This document shows, one piece after another, positions 23,891 through 35,074 of a DNA stretch of 64,000 bases (positions are counted from its first letter, which is position 1; the number at the start of each line of letters is the position of its first letter). The notes below the pieces were generated by a model, which ran no database searches, had not been told where the DNA came from, and saw only the letters and a list, made by a program, of their open reading frames with translations. The position numbers were made by a program, and so were the translations under genes. This DNA comes from Linepithema humile (Eukaryota > Arthropoda > Insecta > Hymenoptera > Formicidae). Location: positions 2,666,001 to 2,730,000 of the forward strand of contig NC_090130.1 of the NCBI RefSeq assembly GCF_040581485.1. The letters are read 5' to 3'.

Positions 23891-23982
23891 TGAAACTGGA
23901 GGCCCAGGAGGAGGCTTGACCAGTTTCAGTTTTCCGGCGCCACTCTGAAAATGCCGGCTTAACGATCGTCGTTAAAAAGCCG
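23891..23982. other. Two adjacent hairpins in a GC-rich patch inside AT-rich DNA
   Basis: TGAAACTGG (23891-23899) pairs with CCAGTTTCA (23920-23928) around a Gly-codon-like GGAGGAGG loop. A second stem pairs CGGCTTAACGA with TCGTTAA..AGCCG (23955-23982) around TCG, with a small bulge. This may be a structured RNA or a transposon remnant. Confidence 0.4.
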
Positions 23983-26330
23983 TAACCCTGATTTCATCTC
24001 AGTTCATGTTCCATTCTTGCTTTCATATCTGGCACTTTTCAAAGCACTTATGCACCAAAAAATATGAGGATATTTGAACGACACGCGCACATACGTTTTG
24101 CATGTTGTACGTTATATTTTTTTAGGTAATTTATGAAAAAAAATTTTAATATTTATGTAAAAGAACATAATGCCGATCAAATTTTTGTTAAGGAAAAATT
24201 GACTCTAAGAGATGTGTAGATAAAAAATATTACTGTAGAATATTAAAATGTACGTTTTATTATGATCTTATATCCTTTAATAGGCCTAGAACTTTACTGC
24301 AATGCATGAAAATCTTATATTTCGAACAAAAAAATGTCATGTTTTAATATTTATAAATTGAATCTGAAATTTGCTACTTTTATCTTGAAAAAGAACAAGG
24401 ATTATCCTCTTGCTGCAGTTAACTTCTTTTTTGTTTTTAAGTTTTATGTATTAATCTAAAAGTCGAGACACAACGACCCAGGCACGATCCTAGGCGAATC
24501 TCGAGTGCACCTCAACTTTGCCAACATTCTGTTTAATCTAGTTTATCTTCTTGTGTATGTATCCGTACATATCCGTGTAAGCGCGAACGTATAGTTAGAC
24601 ATGTTGACGTGTATCCATTAGCGCATGCATAAATTTTCCTTTAATGTAATATATGTGCGTGCGATGAATGCTTTTTGACGAAGATGCGCGTTTCGCGAAA
24701 TGCATCCGCGACTCTCTATACGTCCATTCGCGTGTTTTATAGTTTATTAGCTATCGCGAGTTCGTCCGCGTCGTAACCGTGTTCGGTAATCCGGACGACC
24801 CTTTTTACGACTTTTCGCGACATCATGCCGCGGTGATACCAGGCCTCGTAATTTCTTTTTATTTGTGGTTTACCTTCAGGCTTCCGTAAGACTTTACGGC
24901 AGTTAAGGCCGCTCTATAAAACGCACTTGTATCTCGCGGAACATTTGACCGTCTTGATGGAGCTCGGTTGCAGCGGATTTTATACACACAGCTTTAATGG
25001 CATGTCAAATTGTCGAAAATATTTCGCCGCGTTGCACGCAAGATGTAAAGTGTCTTTATGTGATTTTCGAAAAAAAGTAACATAATTTTTCGTTTTTTAT
25101 TTTCGAACATTTCCAGAAGGTATTAATTTTTCTCTATAAATTTATCATGTTATTTCACAAAGACTGTAATGCGACATTTATAAATTGTCCTTTTCAATTC
25201 GGCGTAGATATTTTTCATCGCGATTGCATTTTTCAATTATCTTAAATACTAAATCAACGGCGTAAGCGCGGTCGGTAATTGGAACGCCTAATTTTCTGTT
25301 AGTAGTACACCATTATGCATACTAAACTCTACAGTAAACCTAGCGTGGCAAAATCGAGCAAGATTTACCAGAATATATCCCTGAGCTATTTATGTAACAC
25401 AGTGCGCGGGTTACAAAGTGCAAATGGATGCATGAAACACACTAAAGGAAAAATTCCTGATTGACTGCGGAAACTGTGCGCGCCGGTGTACAATGAAAGT
25501 CATAAAATATTCCATCGCGTTGTGGGAGAGAACGCTGGCCCTCTCGATGTAGTAACATATTTCCCACGTTTGATCGATAAGGGAAACTATATGGAGGGGT
25601 AACATGGTTACAAAGGTTTATAAAGTAGCTGGAACCGAGAGACTGGATGATTGCCTATTGAGCGTTGAGAATGTTCTTCACGCGAAATAAACTTTTGAAT
25701 GTACGTCGCAATGGTACAGCTGGTGTTTTGAGAAAGATAACGCCATTGTGCGATGAATTTCAACTAAGGTACGTGATATATGATAAATGTACATAACGCA
25801 GAGTCGAATCTTGAATAATAACAAAGACGTGAGCACATTCCAATGTAATATTATTGTCAATTTCTCGAGAAAAATCTCGGAAACAAGAAGAATGAACGGC
25901 AGATATTACATGTTTTTCAAGGTTTAATCTTAACAGGCAGATTAAGAAATTAATTTTCGTCAATTTGTCAACAATTTTCCAATTTTACCAATTTTAAATA
26001 TTCATTATCCAAGCTACTCGAGTGTGGTATAAAAATGCTTGCTGCCTTCGGCGACGTGTGACAATAATGCCGAGTTAATAAATCTTCCAATAATTATATC
26101 AGTTATTCAGTAACCACTTCAGTTCCACTCTCATATCGTTGAAAAATACAAATTGCAGATAAATGCAACATTGCAAAAGTGGCGAGGCTCCAAAAACGCG
26201 TGTCAATATTTAATTCATCGGCATTTTAACGCGGGATGAGATTTTCGATAGGGCTTTGTTTGCGGCAGATTTTATTGGGATGCGACGGTAGTTGGCTGCG
26301 CCCGATTATTAAATAATCGACTTGGCTCTG

Positions 26331-26561
26331 ATGCACAATGGCGCATTGTTATCCGTGCAATCGACAGTGGAGAAAGTTTTATCGGATACCGTGTTTACAC
26401 GACAAAGCATCGCGCAAGCAAGTGCCGCCCGTATTTCTGTCAACGCGGAGTGGCGCGGCACCGGTGAATTTTTTGTTGATTCACGAGCGGTCGTGAAGAG
26501 GAATGACACGGTAATGCAAGCGTCGCTCGATGCACCGTTATTTTACGGCGGGACGTGCTGA
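26331..26561 (+). CDS. Unrecognised 76-codon ORF
   Basis: ATG at 26331 opens a reading frame to TGA at 26559 with mixed hydrophobic and charged residues (for example TVEKVLSDTVFTRQSIAQAS) and no low-complexity runs. The opposite strand is open over the same span, and I see no convincing splice sites or promoter around it. It is recorded because its amino-acid composition looks more natural than most ORFs of similar size here, but a chance ORF is the more likely explanation. Confidence 0.13.
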   Translation: MHNGALLSVQSTVEKVLSDTVFTRQSIAQASAARISVNAEWRGTGEFFVDSRAVVKRNDTVMQASLDAPLFYGGTC

Positions 26562-29094
26562 AAGCTGTGAAACATTCGAGATGTTAAAAACGCGGTTGCA
26601 TTTGACGCGTCGACATATTTTGGCCGGCTTGATCGATCGCGGTAGTTTATCGAGTAACACGGTTACGCGTTACACGGTTATGGCGTAACAAGAATGCGCG
26701 AATAAAGGACCGCGGGGGCACGCGGCGAAAGGGGAGTCGCGCCGCCGGATATACTGAGTAGTTCGCCGTGCCGATCGAGCGTGAAAAACGCATCGGCGCG
26801 CAATAAAAGCGCCGCGATACATTCGAAAGTGCGATGCGCTAAAAGGCGAGGCCGACGCGCCTGTGTTTCGCGGTCGCTTTTATCGCCCAGTCGAACGTGA
26901 GCGCTGCATTGATCGCATATCAGTTGATATCGCGTTCGACACTTTTATAGAAAGTAACGCGTGGCTTGAAAACAAAAAAAAAAAAGAGACGTAGCATCAA
27001 ATTTTTCTTCGCTGAATTCGCCCGTTAAACGTACAGGCTTTTTTTTGTCAGGAAATTTCAGCTCCAAAAATGGCACACAGGTGTCGACATAAATCTCCAC
27101 CATCTGTAACAATTTTCGGTGGTTAGAACAAAGTGAAATAAATTATACAAGCGTGATAAATTATACCGGCAAAATGTAATGGTTCGTGGATAACGAATGA
27201 ACCAAACGAAAGAAGTAAAATGCATTTCATTCCGTTGCATAATTTCAGACACAGATTTAATGAAATATCGATAATTGGCCGATATCCTTTTTCTATTTTA
27301 CATATATGTGGATTTTTTATATTTAACGCTGTGACAATTGAGGCGGTAATAAAGTATGCATTATATTGTGTTGTGACATTTTTATTCGAACATGGTTTAT
27401 CATGTTAAGTACATAGTTCCAAGCTTATTGTGTTTGACCATCTCGCACGATTTCACGATTCGCCTCACCGAGACAAGTCGATCCACTGTATCCGCGCGGG
27501 CGAACGTATCCCGGAGAGGAAATTCCCACGAAATTGTAGTCGGTGCGTCACGATCGCCGATCAGGAGTGGGCGAGGGAATGGCGGACATGCGGCGCAAGC
27601 TCGATTAAGTAATCTAAAAGTAGGATTCCAAACGGAATGAGATCGGCCATTAATTTTTATCACGCGGGAACGCAAATAATATAAATCACGGAGCAATCGC
27701 AATAATAGCCGGATGAAGGCGATTGAATTAGCCGTTGCAAATAAAATCCTCCCCCGTAAGCGAAAACTTTCGGCGCGAGTCACTCGAAAAACACTCCGTG
27801 ATAGCCAGTTTCCGCGGAAGAGGAGCGCCGAAGGAACCCCGAACTTTCGACTTTACGTTCGTTCACGCCGCCCATCTGGGGGTGAAGAGTCCGAGGAGGC
27901 GAGGGTGTAACAGGTGGCACGTTCTCTCCGCTGCTGCCCCGCTCCCACCCTCTTCGCCCTCGCACGCGCTCGTCTCGACGGCGCGATTCAGCCGCGAGCC
28001 GGGTCGAGACTGCCTCGTCGTCATTATTGACCCGTTCTTCCTACGGTGAAAGGGGTTTACTAACCTCCCGGTCGCGATGTCGAATGAATTCCCGTTCACG
28101 GTCGATCGAGAACCAGCCGCAAGTCGCCGAGACCGCGCGCCGCTCCTCCGTAATAAAGTTCGGCCCGCCTCTTGTATACACGACGTGCACCGCGGAATAG
28201 AGATTGCGTTTTGCCGTAGACGGGAGCTTTGAGAGAAAATTCAAAGACCCGGCGCGCACCGGTGAAACAATTTTATACTTCAAAATGTAATACCGCGCGC
28301 CGACTGCGCGCGCGGTAATACGCTTCGAACGTTCCATTATACTTCGAAATGTAATATGCACCGAATCCCCGCGATGGGTATCATCATTTTTCCCGGAACG
28401 TGTGTTGCCAGAAGGGCAATTTCGAAAAATTCGCGTCGGAAATAACGTCGATTTGTGCTACTTAAACACTGAAAAATTGGGAAAAAAAAATTGATCGATA
28501 CGATTCTTCGTTGACGTAAATGACTGTTCCTCGATTAGTGTCTCAAGTAAAAATGTGAAGAATGTATATATACAATGTAAAGAAAGTATATACACGATAC
28601 TTGTAATTTCTACAATTTTATCCGCTATCGTCCACGACAACGTTCCCAGGTAAATTGCTCTCGTCTCGTTTGTCAATCGATGACTGTTGTCGTCACATAA
28701 TATACCTCGTGGGAAACCTCGCGAAGAACGCACATTTAGGTCGACCGGCTCGCGGAACATAATTTCACAACGCTCGGTATTTACCGTCGCCGGTGGATGT
28801 TGAAATATTCATGAAACGAGCATAGCCGTCCCGCGCCATCGCCCGCCCGCTCCTGGTAGCAGTCTATCTCTCGATGGTCCCTATTGTCTACCCTGTGTTA
28901 CACGCGCTCATCTTCTCTCACCTCGTCATCGTCCACGTCATCACGCACGCCTGGACAAGCCCGGAAAAAGTACTCCCGCGATCGCGCGAGCGCTCGCTCT
29001 CCCCGAACATTTTCGTCCGCAATATCCGCACTTTCTCACTATCATCCACCGCACACGCATACCACACGCTTGCCACACAGAAACGCACGAGCAT

Positions 29095-29118
29095 GCACAC
29101 ACACACACACACACACAC
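29095..29118 (+). repeat. (AC)n microsatellite
   Basis: About ten AC units, giving spurious Thr-His repeats in plus-strand ORFs. Confidence 0.9.
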
Positions 29119-29595
29119 GCGTATACACGGGAGAAGAAGCCAAGCTCACGCGATCATCATTTCTGTGGAAGAGGTCGGCAGTACAATTGTCGCACGGCTC
29201 TCTTCGTTGATTCGTTTTCTTCGTAAGGAAATGGGAAAGAATAGGGCGAGGTGTCGTCTTCGTTCTTTTTTCCTCTTTCTTCTTTTTTTTTTTTTCTTTC
29301 GAATCGACGCTCTGCCCTCATTGCACTCACACATATTTACAAAATCACATATGCTGCATGTCGCGGTTGTGAGTGTTGGAATAGTGTCGGTGTGTGCCTT
29401 AAGCGATTAAGACTCGGCGCGCATCTCACTCGCGTGCCATCTATGTAGGAAACTCTCTATCTTAAGAATTAAGTGTCTCGTTTATCTCTATCGTAAGTCT
29501 AAACTGCAACACCGTGTTTCTCTCTAGCCGCGTATCTCTTGCGTCTTCGAGCATTTATCGAACGGCGAATCTACGGACGTCACGTGCGCGCATAC

Positions 29596-29616
29596 CTTCG
29601 AGAATCCACTTGTCGG
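29596..29616 (-). CDS. Possible 21-nt microexon (PTSGFSK)
   Basis: On the minus strand an excellent acceptor, CGCTTTCCTCCTCAG, is followed by 21 nt (seven codons, PTSGFSK) and then by a donor AAG|GTATGC. Length and phase are those of the frame-preserving microexons known from insect neuronal genes. Such a short segment has no coding statistics, so only the two splice sites support it. It lies between the minus-strand exon candidates upstream and the window start, so it could belong to the same long minus-strand gene. Confidence 0.2.
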
Positions 29617-29789
29617 CTGAGGAGGAAAGCGTTTTGTACATTTTGATGAAAAATTCATAGCGTATAATTGTAAATAACTCGCGTTCTCGTACAAACTTTT
29701 TTTATGTGTAATGATACCGACGTTTCGCAATTAATTTTACAAACGTAATTACATCTATCTAGTATACACACGCTAGAAGTGTTGCATCG

Positions 29790-29826
<37 letters not shown>

Positions 29827-29862
29827 ACTCTCTCTCACTCTCTCTCTCTCTCTCTCTCTCAC
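29790..29862 (+). repeat. (CT)n microsatellite with ACTC interruptions
   Basis: A 73-nt CT tract interrupted by CACTCT and CTTTCT units. Confidence 0.95.
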
Positions 29863-31236
29863 TGTTTAGGCCAACGATATTTGTTTATGTTGTTCATCAC
29901 AAGCGCTACTAATTTATAAAATATTATTTTCGATTCTTAATAAATGATTTAAATTAATATCTATGTGCACTTTCACACATTTTCCGCTCTCTCACTCCGC
30001 TATATTTTATATAGAAGCTCCATGACGAGACCGATGCAACGTTTTCCCCGGTGTGTATGAAATGAAACGCATGCGACCAGTTTCAGTCGCACTCATCACG
30101 TAACGCGGCAAAATGAAATAACTCGTATATCACATTAAACGAGCTTCATATCATCCAAATAATCAGCAAACTGAACATCCGTGTGCACGTTTAATCCCAT
30201 GAAAAATTAAATCGACGCAGTTATTTCTCGACTTGCGAATTTTATTGTGTTGATTGCCCGACGTTTGAGACTAAAAACAAACAGATTAAGTAAATAATGT
30301 GATAAATCAAATAACGGCTGGGAATTACGACTTGAAAATGCGTTGTCAGTCGCGCTGGTGAATTTAACAGTTTTAATAACAGGGTGACAAATCCTGCTTA
30401 AATAACGACTAGGCTGCATTAATGAATCGACGAGATCTACGCGCACTGCATGATGCACAAATGCATTGGGACTATATTGCGAATATCCGACACAAGCGAG
30501 GAATTCAATCTCTAGCTCGGAGATTTCTCACCGGTTCTGAATTGGGATCCGCTCGATCATCGGGCGCGTAATTAGTGCGTCCACTCGTTCGGCGATTAGG
30601 CGGTCTATCCGCGGCGGTAATTAATGTTAGCATCGTTAGCGCGTTAGTCTTGTTAACTCCCGTTCGCATTATAGTCTAGCTACAGTTCGAAAGTGGTGCG
30701 TGCAGATGTCTGACGAGTAAGAATAATTAGCGCTTCGTAGAACAATTAGTGAATCCAGAATAAGTAAATTGCTGTCTAACAAATATCACCACAAATTTTG
30801 ATTTAAGATAATCTCCTAATAAATAAAATTATTTATCGAAAGTGAAAATATTCCACTCGACAATAATTTTAATATTATATAAAAAAATTGATGCACATCG
30901 CATCGATAACTCAACTCAAGGCTCCCATAAATTTTAATTAGTGCGAATGAGAGTTACGTTCATCCAAAGTTGCTTTCTATTAACGCCGGAGAATTGATAA
31001 AAGCTCTTTCGTCCGCGAAACTTTTACGCGCTATTCCCCGGCGATTTTTGCACATATTCAATCCCCGACCCGCGTGCTTGACGAGGATGGAGATAATTCG
31101 TCGGACGATGCATACCGCGACGAATAAATCAGCCATAGCGGGAGTCAGAGATCGCTAATTTGTTCGAGACACGCGACGACGCGTGTCCGAGTCGCCGGAA
31201 AATCGACTTTTTCTATTTTGTTGGACGGCTTCCCTC

Positions 31237-31240
<4 letters not shown>

Positions 31241-31291
<51 letters not shown>

Positions 31292-31309
31292 TTCTTCCTT
31301 TCTCTCTCG
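31241..31309 (+). repeat. (CT)n microsatellite
   Basis: A CT array of more than 20 units ending in CCCTTTCTTCCTTTC, the source of overlapping spurious ORFs on both strands. Confidence 0.95.
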
Positions 31310-32672
31310 TTCGCGTTACTATCATATTTCCAACGTTCAATACGTTTGTTGTACGCTACTGTAGACTTTGCTGCTGCTTCACGTGAATCCAGAAGCGATT
31401 TTTGACTTGTAAAATATTCATAAGCAAATTGACATTTGCGTAACATGATTATCATGAAAATTATCGCAAAAATAAAATTTTACTTATTTACATCGTTATA
31501 TTTGGCAAGAGAGAAGTGCATCATATTTTCTGTGAAATTCTAACACAGAGTATGAGATATAATTTCACACACATGCACCTTTTTTTTTGTAAAATATTTT
31601 CATGATTAAAAATGTAAAATATGGAAGTATAAAATATGTTTCTGATTAAGATTTATTTACGAGAGAGGCCAGAAATTCATAATTTACGCAAATTGATGTA
31701 CGCGGGCGGAATGAGCGAGAGAGGCGGTGAATATTTCTGCGCGTTCTTTTCGTTGAGTGTTATTCCTGCTGTTTCTCGAAATTGCTTGGGTATTCGCTAT
31801 TACGCGGCGTAGAATAGATTCCCGGAGGGAATTGCGATAATTTGTGTGATTTACGTGATCGCGGAAACAAAACGTCAAGAGAGACAAATATAAATACATA
31901 AGAATATCTTCGTAATTCATTCCGGGCACGCGAAAACGCGTGACGGGAGTTGGCGAAGTTCTATTTTTCTTGTTCGTTTCGCCTATAGTTTCCCTTAATT
32001 TCACGCTGTGCCGTGTTCATTCGCCGCAGCGCGGTAACTCGGCTCGGTTTTCAAGGGAAACGTTCGCTTTTGAAAATACTTCATGCTCCACCGTATAATT
32101 GTACCTTAACTTTTTCATACACGTTCGCAAGAAATTTCGTGAAGAAGATGTAAGCGAGCAACAGTTAAATTTTGAAATAAGCACGACGTAAAATACGCGC
32201 CTCCAAATGTAAGCAAAATAAAACGTATGTACAGTAAGTTGATAGAATATCTTTGAAAATTTTTATGCAAAATTATTTAAAAATCCTAAAAACAGAATTG
32301 AATTCAAAAATGTTAATCCGCAAAAGATTTTTCAATAATTACGAATAAGCGCACTACGTCTTAATCTACCAATTTCTCAAATAAACGCACCAAGTTTTGC
32401 CTCGTCTGCTCTCAATTCGCAATATAATTCGCTGCATCGCTCGTCAATTGTCGCAACATTCCGAATCGAGCGCCACACAACACTTCGCCCCTCCTCTGAT
32501 TATCTGGTAAAAAAATTCTTGTGCCTACCATCATCCCTAACGGACGCACCTCATCAGTCGCAGGCACTCACTGTCGATCGCAGTCATTCAACACGCTCTC
32601 AGTATCGTCACTCCACCGTTGTCCTCCAACACGATACCGTCCGGCGACGACGAGTCGCGCCATTGGGCGCAC

Positions 32673-32921
32673 CTGAGCGTGCTGTCCCGCCGTCTCGAAG
32701 CGGCGTCCGGGCCGTCTGAATAATTTGCGTCGGGATCGTTGCTTGGCCAGCTGCCGCCGCGTTGGCACGTGGTGGACTTCATGCTCGGGCGATTCTTTGC
32801 CGTCGTCGCCGCCGCTGTTGTCAGCGACGACAGCGTCGTCGCCGTCGTCATCGTTGTCATCGTCGTTATCGTCGCCAGCGGTCCCCGGGGAGCGGTGGGT
32901 CGCGCCGGCTAGGTCGCTAGA
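32673..32921 (-). CDS. Possible internal exon with an acidic stretch and basic cluster (strand and frame ambiguous)
   Basis: On the minus strand a pyrimidine-rich stretch ends in TTACAGAG, followed by 83 open codons in phase 0 up to a weak donor, CAG|GTGCGC. The product would start SSDLAGATHRSPG, pass through an Asp/Asn-rich run (GDDNDDDNDDDGDD) and reach a basic cluster (RRQLAKQRSRRKLFRR) that resembles a furin-type site. The phase would fit the exon at 51560-51841, 18.6 kb upstream on the same strand. A membrane span, acidic linker and dibasic site would resemble secreted-ligand precursors such as TNF-type type II proteins, but that is speculation. The same DNA is also open in another minus frame and in two plus frames, one Ser-rich and one Val-rich with a TTGGCCAG acceptor. 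It is built on a GAC/GTC-like repeat, which makes open frames cheap. Confidence 0.25.
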
Positions 32922-34360
32922 CTCTGTAACATACGGAAGAAGCGTGACGATGAGGACGTGAGTGTCGTCGACGTTGATGAAATATACGTTTTTGGTCCGC
33001 GGATTAAATAAAAGGAAAGAAGGGTGCGACAACAAATCGATGGCTAATCCGCCTAAGAGACAATGGCAGTTAACAAGAGAGGGTCGTTAGCGCCTGTGCC
33101 GGCGGCTGTGCCACTTTCGGCGTTTCAACACCCTCGGGCCATTAGTCCATTTTTCTGCTTGACGTAACTAACGGCGCGCCGCCCCATTCGAGTGTGACGC
33201 ACCAAGTGCCGACGTAGGATCGTCGCCGACGCGGCTTGTTTTTCCTCCCGACGCGCAAACGCACAAGCTTCGTGTGTAAGCTATTAACGCTTATTGTATC
33301 AGAAGCGCGTTGTTGCAAACGCTCCATTGTTTTCCTCCGTAAGAATCTGCATCTATATTTTTACGAAGGGCACAAATTTATCAGGAAATAGAGATATTTT
33401 TAGGAAGTCTAGACAGTTTAATACCAATGGATCGAAACTGTTATAAATGATACGTTACCTATTCCCAATACCGGGGGAGTTAATTGAGTTTTTCTATTCT
33501 TCCATTCTCTGCTATTTTTTAAGCAACGTATATTTTGACAAAATTTGATTTGCGATTCTGCCGTCGATGGAAAAAAAAAGGAAATTAAACTGACGAGATC
33601 GCCGTTAACAAGAGATTCAAGATTAATCGAATCGTTGAAACTGATATTTGCAGAGACCGATCGCCATCTATTTTTCTAACACGACAGTGTACGAAAGGGT
33701 TCAGGCTTGTTTAATTAAATCTGCTAGAAATGAAAACAATTTTCGATAACTGTAACTACATCAAGTGCGCTAGAACGTGACTGTGATACGCTCGGCCTAC
33801 GGCCGAAAAATTTAAGTAATTTACGACTATAAAAATAACATATCGCCGAAATATTATATCTTTCAAATATTTTCCTTCTATTGGATTCGTTATTTCAACG
33901 TTATTAATAACACCGATATCAAAGAGTATAATATTTATCCAAACGAAATAAAGATACAATAAAAATATTAAATTATTTCGAACTGGTAATAGAAAGAGAG
34001 GATAAACATTCCATTTTTTACATCTTCCTCCCCAGATCTGTCGCGTTCGAGCAGCAATCAGCTCTATACCTGTAAAAATAAAAATTCCAACGGAATCCAT
34101 CATCCGCGGTTATAAAAGCGGAGGATCAAGCGGCGGACCATAAAAATGAGACTCAAACCCGCTCGAAGAACGGTACGCGCCGGACGATTTTCCAATAACA
34201 ATACGACCGTAGAATGGCGGCGCTATCTTTAATGACACTATTATATTATCCCTCGCACGAGTCCGTGTATAAAGATCGCCATTGCCGATCGCAATTTGCA
34301 CGATCACCGATATTGCGCCCGAGCCGTTCCGCATCGCTGGATATTAACGTTGCAAATCGC

Positions 34361-34498
34361 CCCTCCCCCCCCCCCTCCCCCCTCCGCCGTCTACTCGTAC
34401 TTCCAGCCCTATCTTCCTTTCCACCCTATCTAGAACTCCAATTCTCGCTCTCGCTCTCTGTCTTTCTTCTCCACCTCCTCCTCTTGCCGGGTTCTCAG
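34361..34498 (+). other. Very long pyrimidine tract ending in a splice-acceptor-like TTCTCAG
   Basis: About 137 nt that are overwhelmingly C and T, beginning with C-runs (34363-34386) and ending GCCGGGTTCTCAG. It looks like an unusually strong 3' splice site, but a microsatellite-derived tract or a GAGA-factor-type site would look the same. Confidence 0.45.
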
Positions 34499-34645
34499 TT
34501 AACCGGAGCTATAGCTGCTCGAAGTTCTATCGGGGACTGTACGCAATCAGCTGCTAATTGGGAAATGATTGGAGGCGCCTCCGCCGATAGTATCGCACCC
34601 CTAACTACCCCTACTGCGCCGCTGTATAACCACCAGCTAGTATAA
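34499..34645 (+). CDS. Possible C-terminal exon after the long pyrimidine tract
   Basis: Immediately after the acceptor-like TTCTCAG, 48 codons are open to a TAA at 34643-34645. The reading begins LTGAIAARSSIGDCTQSA and ends PTAPLYNHQLV, rich in small residues with no visible domain. A possible polyadenylation signal AATAAA occurs at 34985-34990, about 340 nt downstream. The stop codon overlaps one of two TATAAATG motifs (34642-34662), so the region could equally be promoter DNA. No upstream exon could be matched. Confidence 0.22.
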   Translation, partial: LTGAIAARSSIGDCTQSAANWEMIGGASADSIAPLTTPTAPLYNHQLV

Positions 34646-34684
34646 ATGCCCCTATAAATGCCGAAGCAGGCAGGTACATATGCA
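34641..34684 (+). promoter_or_regulatory. Two TATAAATG motifs in tandem, possible core promoter
   Basis: TATAAATG occurs twice, 12 nt apart, followed about 30 nt after the second by TGCAGTCC, a rough initiator match. Another canonical TATAAAAG lies at 34111-34118. Neither is followed by a convincing long ORF. Confidence 0.2.
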
Positions 34685-35006
34685 GTCCGAAACGTCCTGC
34701 GATGCCGCACAGTGGAGTGAGCACCAGTCACTCCATTTATTTGCTATCTCCTTAAACTCAATATAAAAGCAATACGTATATTAGTTATGAAATGAGAGGA
34801 GAGAAACACGACACAAATTTCCGCTGGAAAGAGAGGAGTGCAATGTGAAGGCAATTTCGAAAAATTTTATCATTTAAATAAATAAATGCATTAATAGAAG
34901 CAATAACTTCGATTTATCATAAGCAGCTTAAGTTTATATATGGCTTTTAGCACCATTTAAAAAATATTAGTATTCGCTTTATGCAATAAAAACCCCTTTT
35001 TTTCAG

Positions 35007-35074
35007 ATGGCTTTAGAGATTTGATCCCTGAATGGAATCGGCAATGAAAGCACGTGAATGTGCCAGCGGCATTG
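35007..35074 (+). ncRNA. Possible 68-nt UTR or non-coding exon with strong splice sites
   Basis: The acceptor CCCCTTTTTTTCAG and the donor TTG|GTAAGT are both near consensus and enclose 68 nt. All three frames contain stops, so it cannot be an internal coding exon. It could be a 5'UTR exon: an ATG at 35044 reads MKARECASGI into the donor. It could also be part of a long non-coding RNA. It is one of the best acceptor-donor pairs on the plus strand. Confidence 0.3.

Larger units (their letters stand above)
23309..32500. other. Long AT-rich to mixed spacer
   Basis: Apart from the hairpin patch at 23.9 kb, the 26.3-kb ORF, the microexon candidate and microsatellites, I see nothing gene-like. A GC-rich stretch at 27.4-28.3 kb has short ORFs on both strands. 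A weak 5' exon-like segment ends at the donor GACGA|GTAAGA near 30720. Confidence 0.5.

Noticed and set aside
25671..25767. Plus-strand ATG ORF running into a good AAG|GTACGT donor
   Set aside because: It is only about 30 codons in AT-rich DNA, with no promoter and no partner exon.
28874..29410. 178-codon plus-strand ORF
   Set aside because: It contains an AC microsatellite (Thr-His repeats) and a T-rich tract (Phe/Leu run), with no splice or domain evidence.
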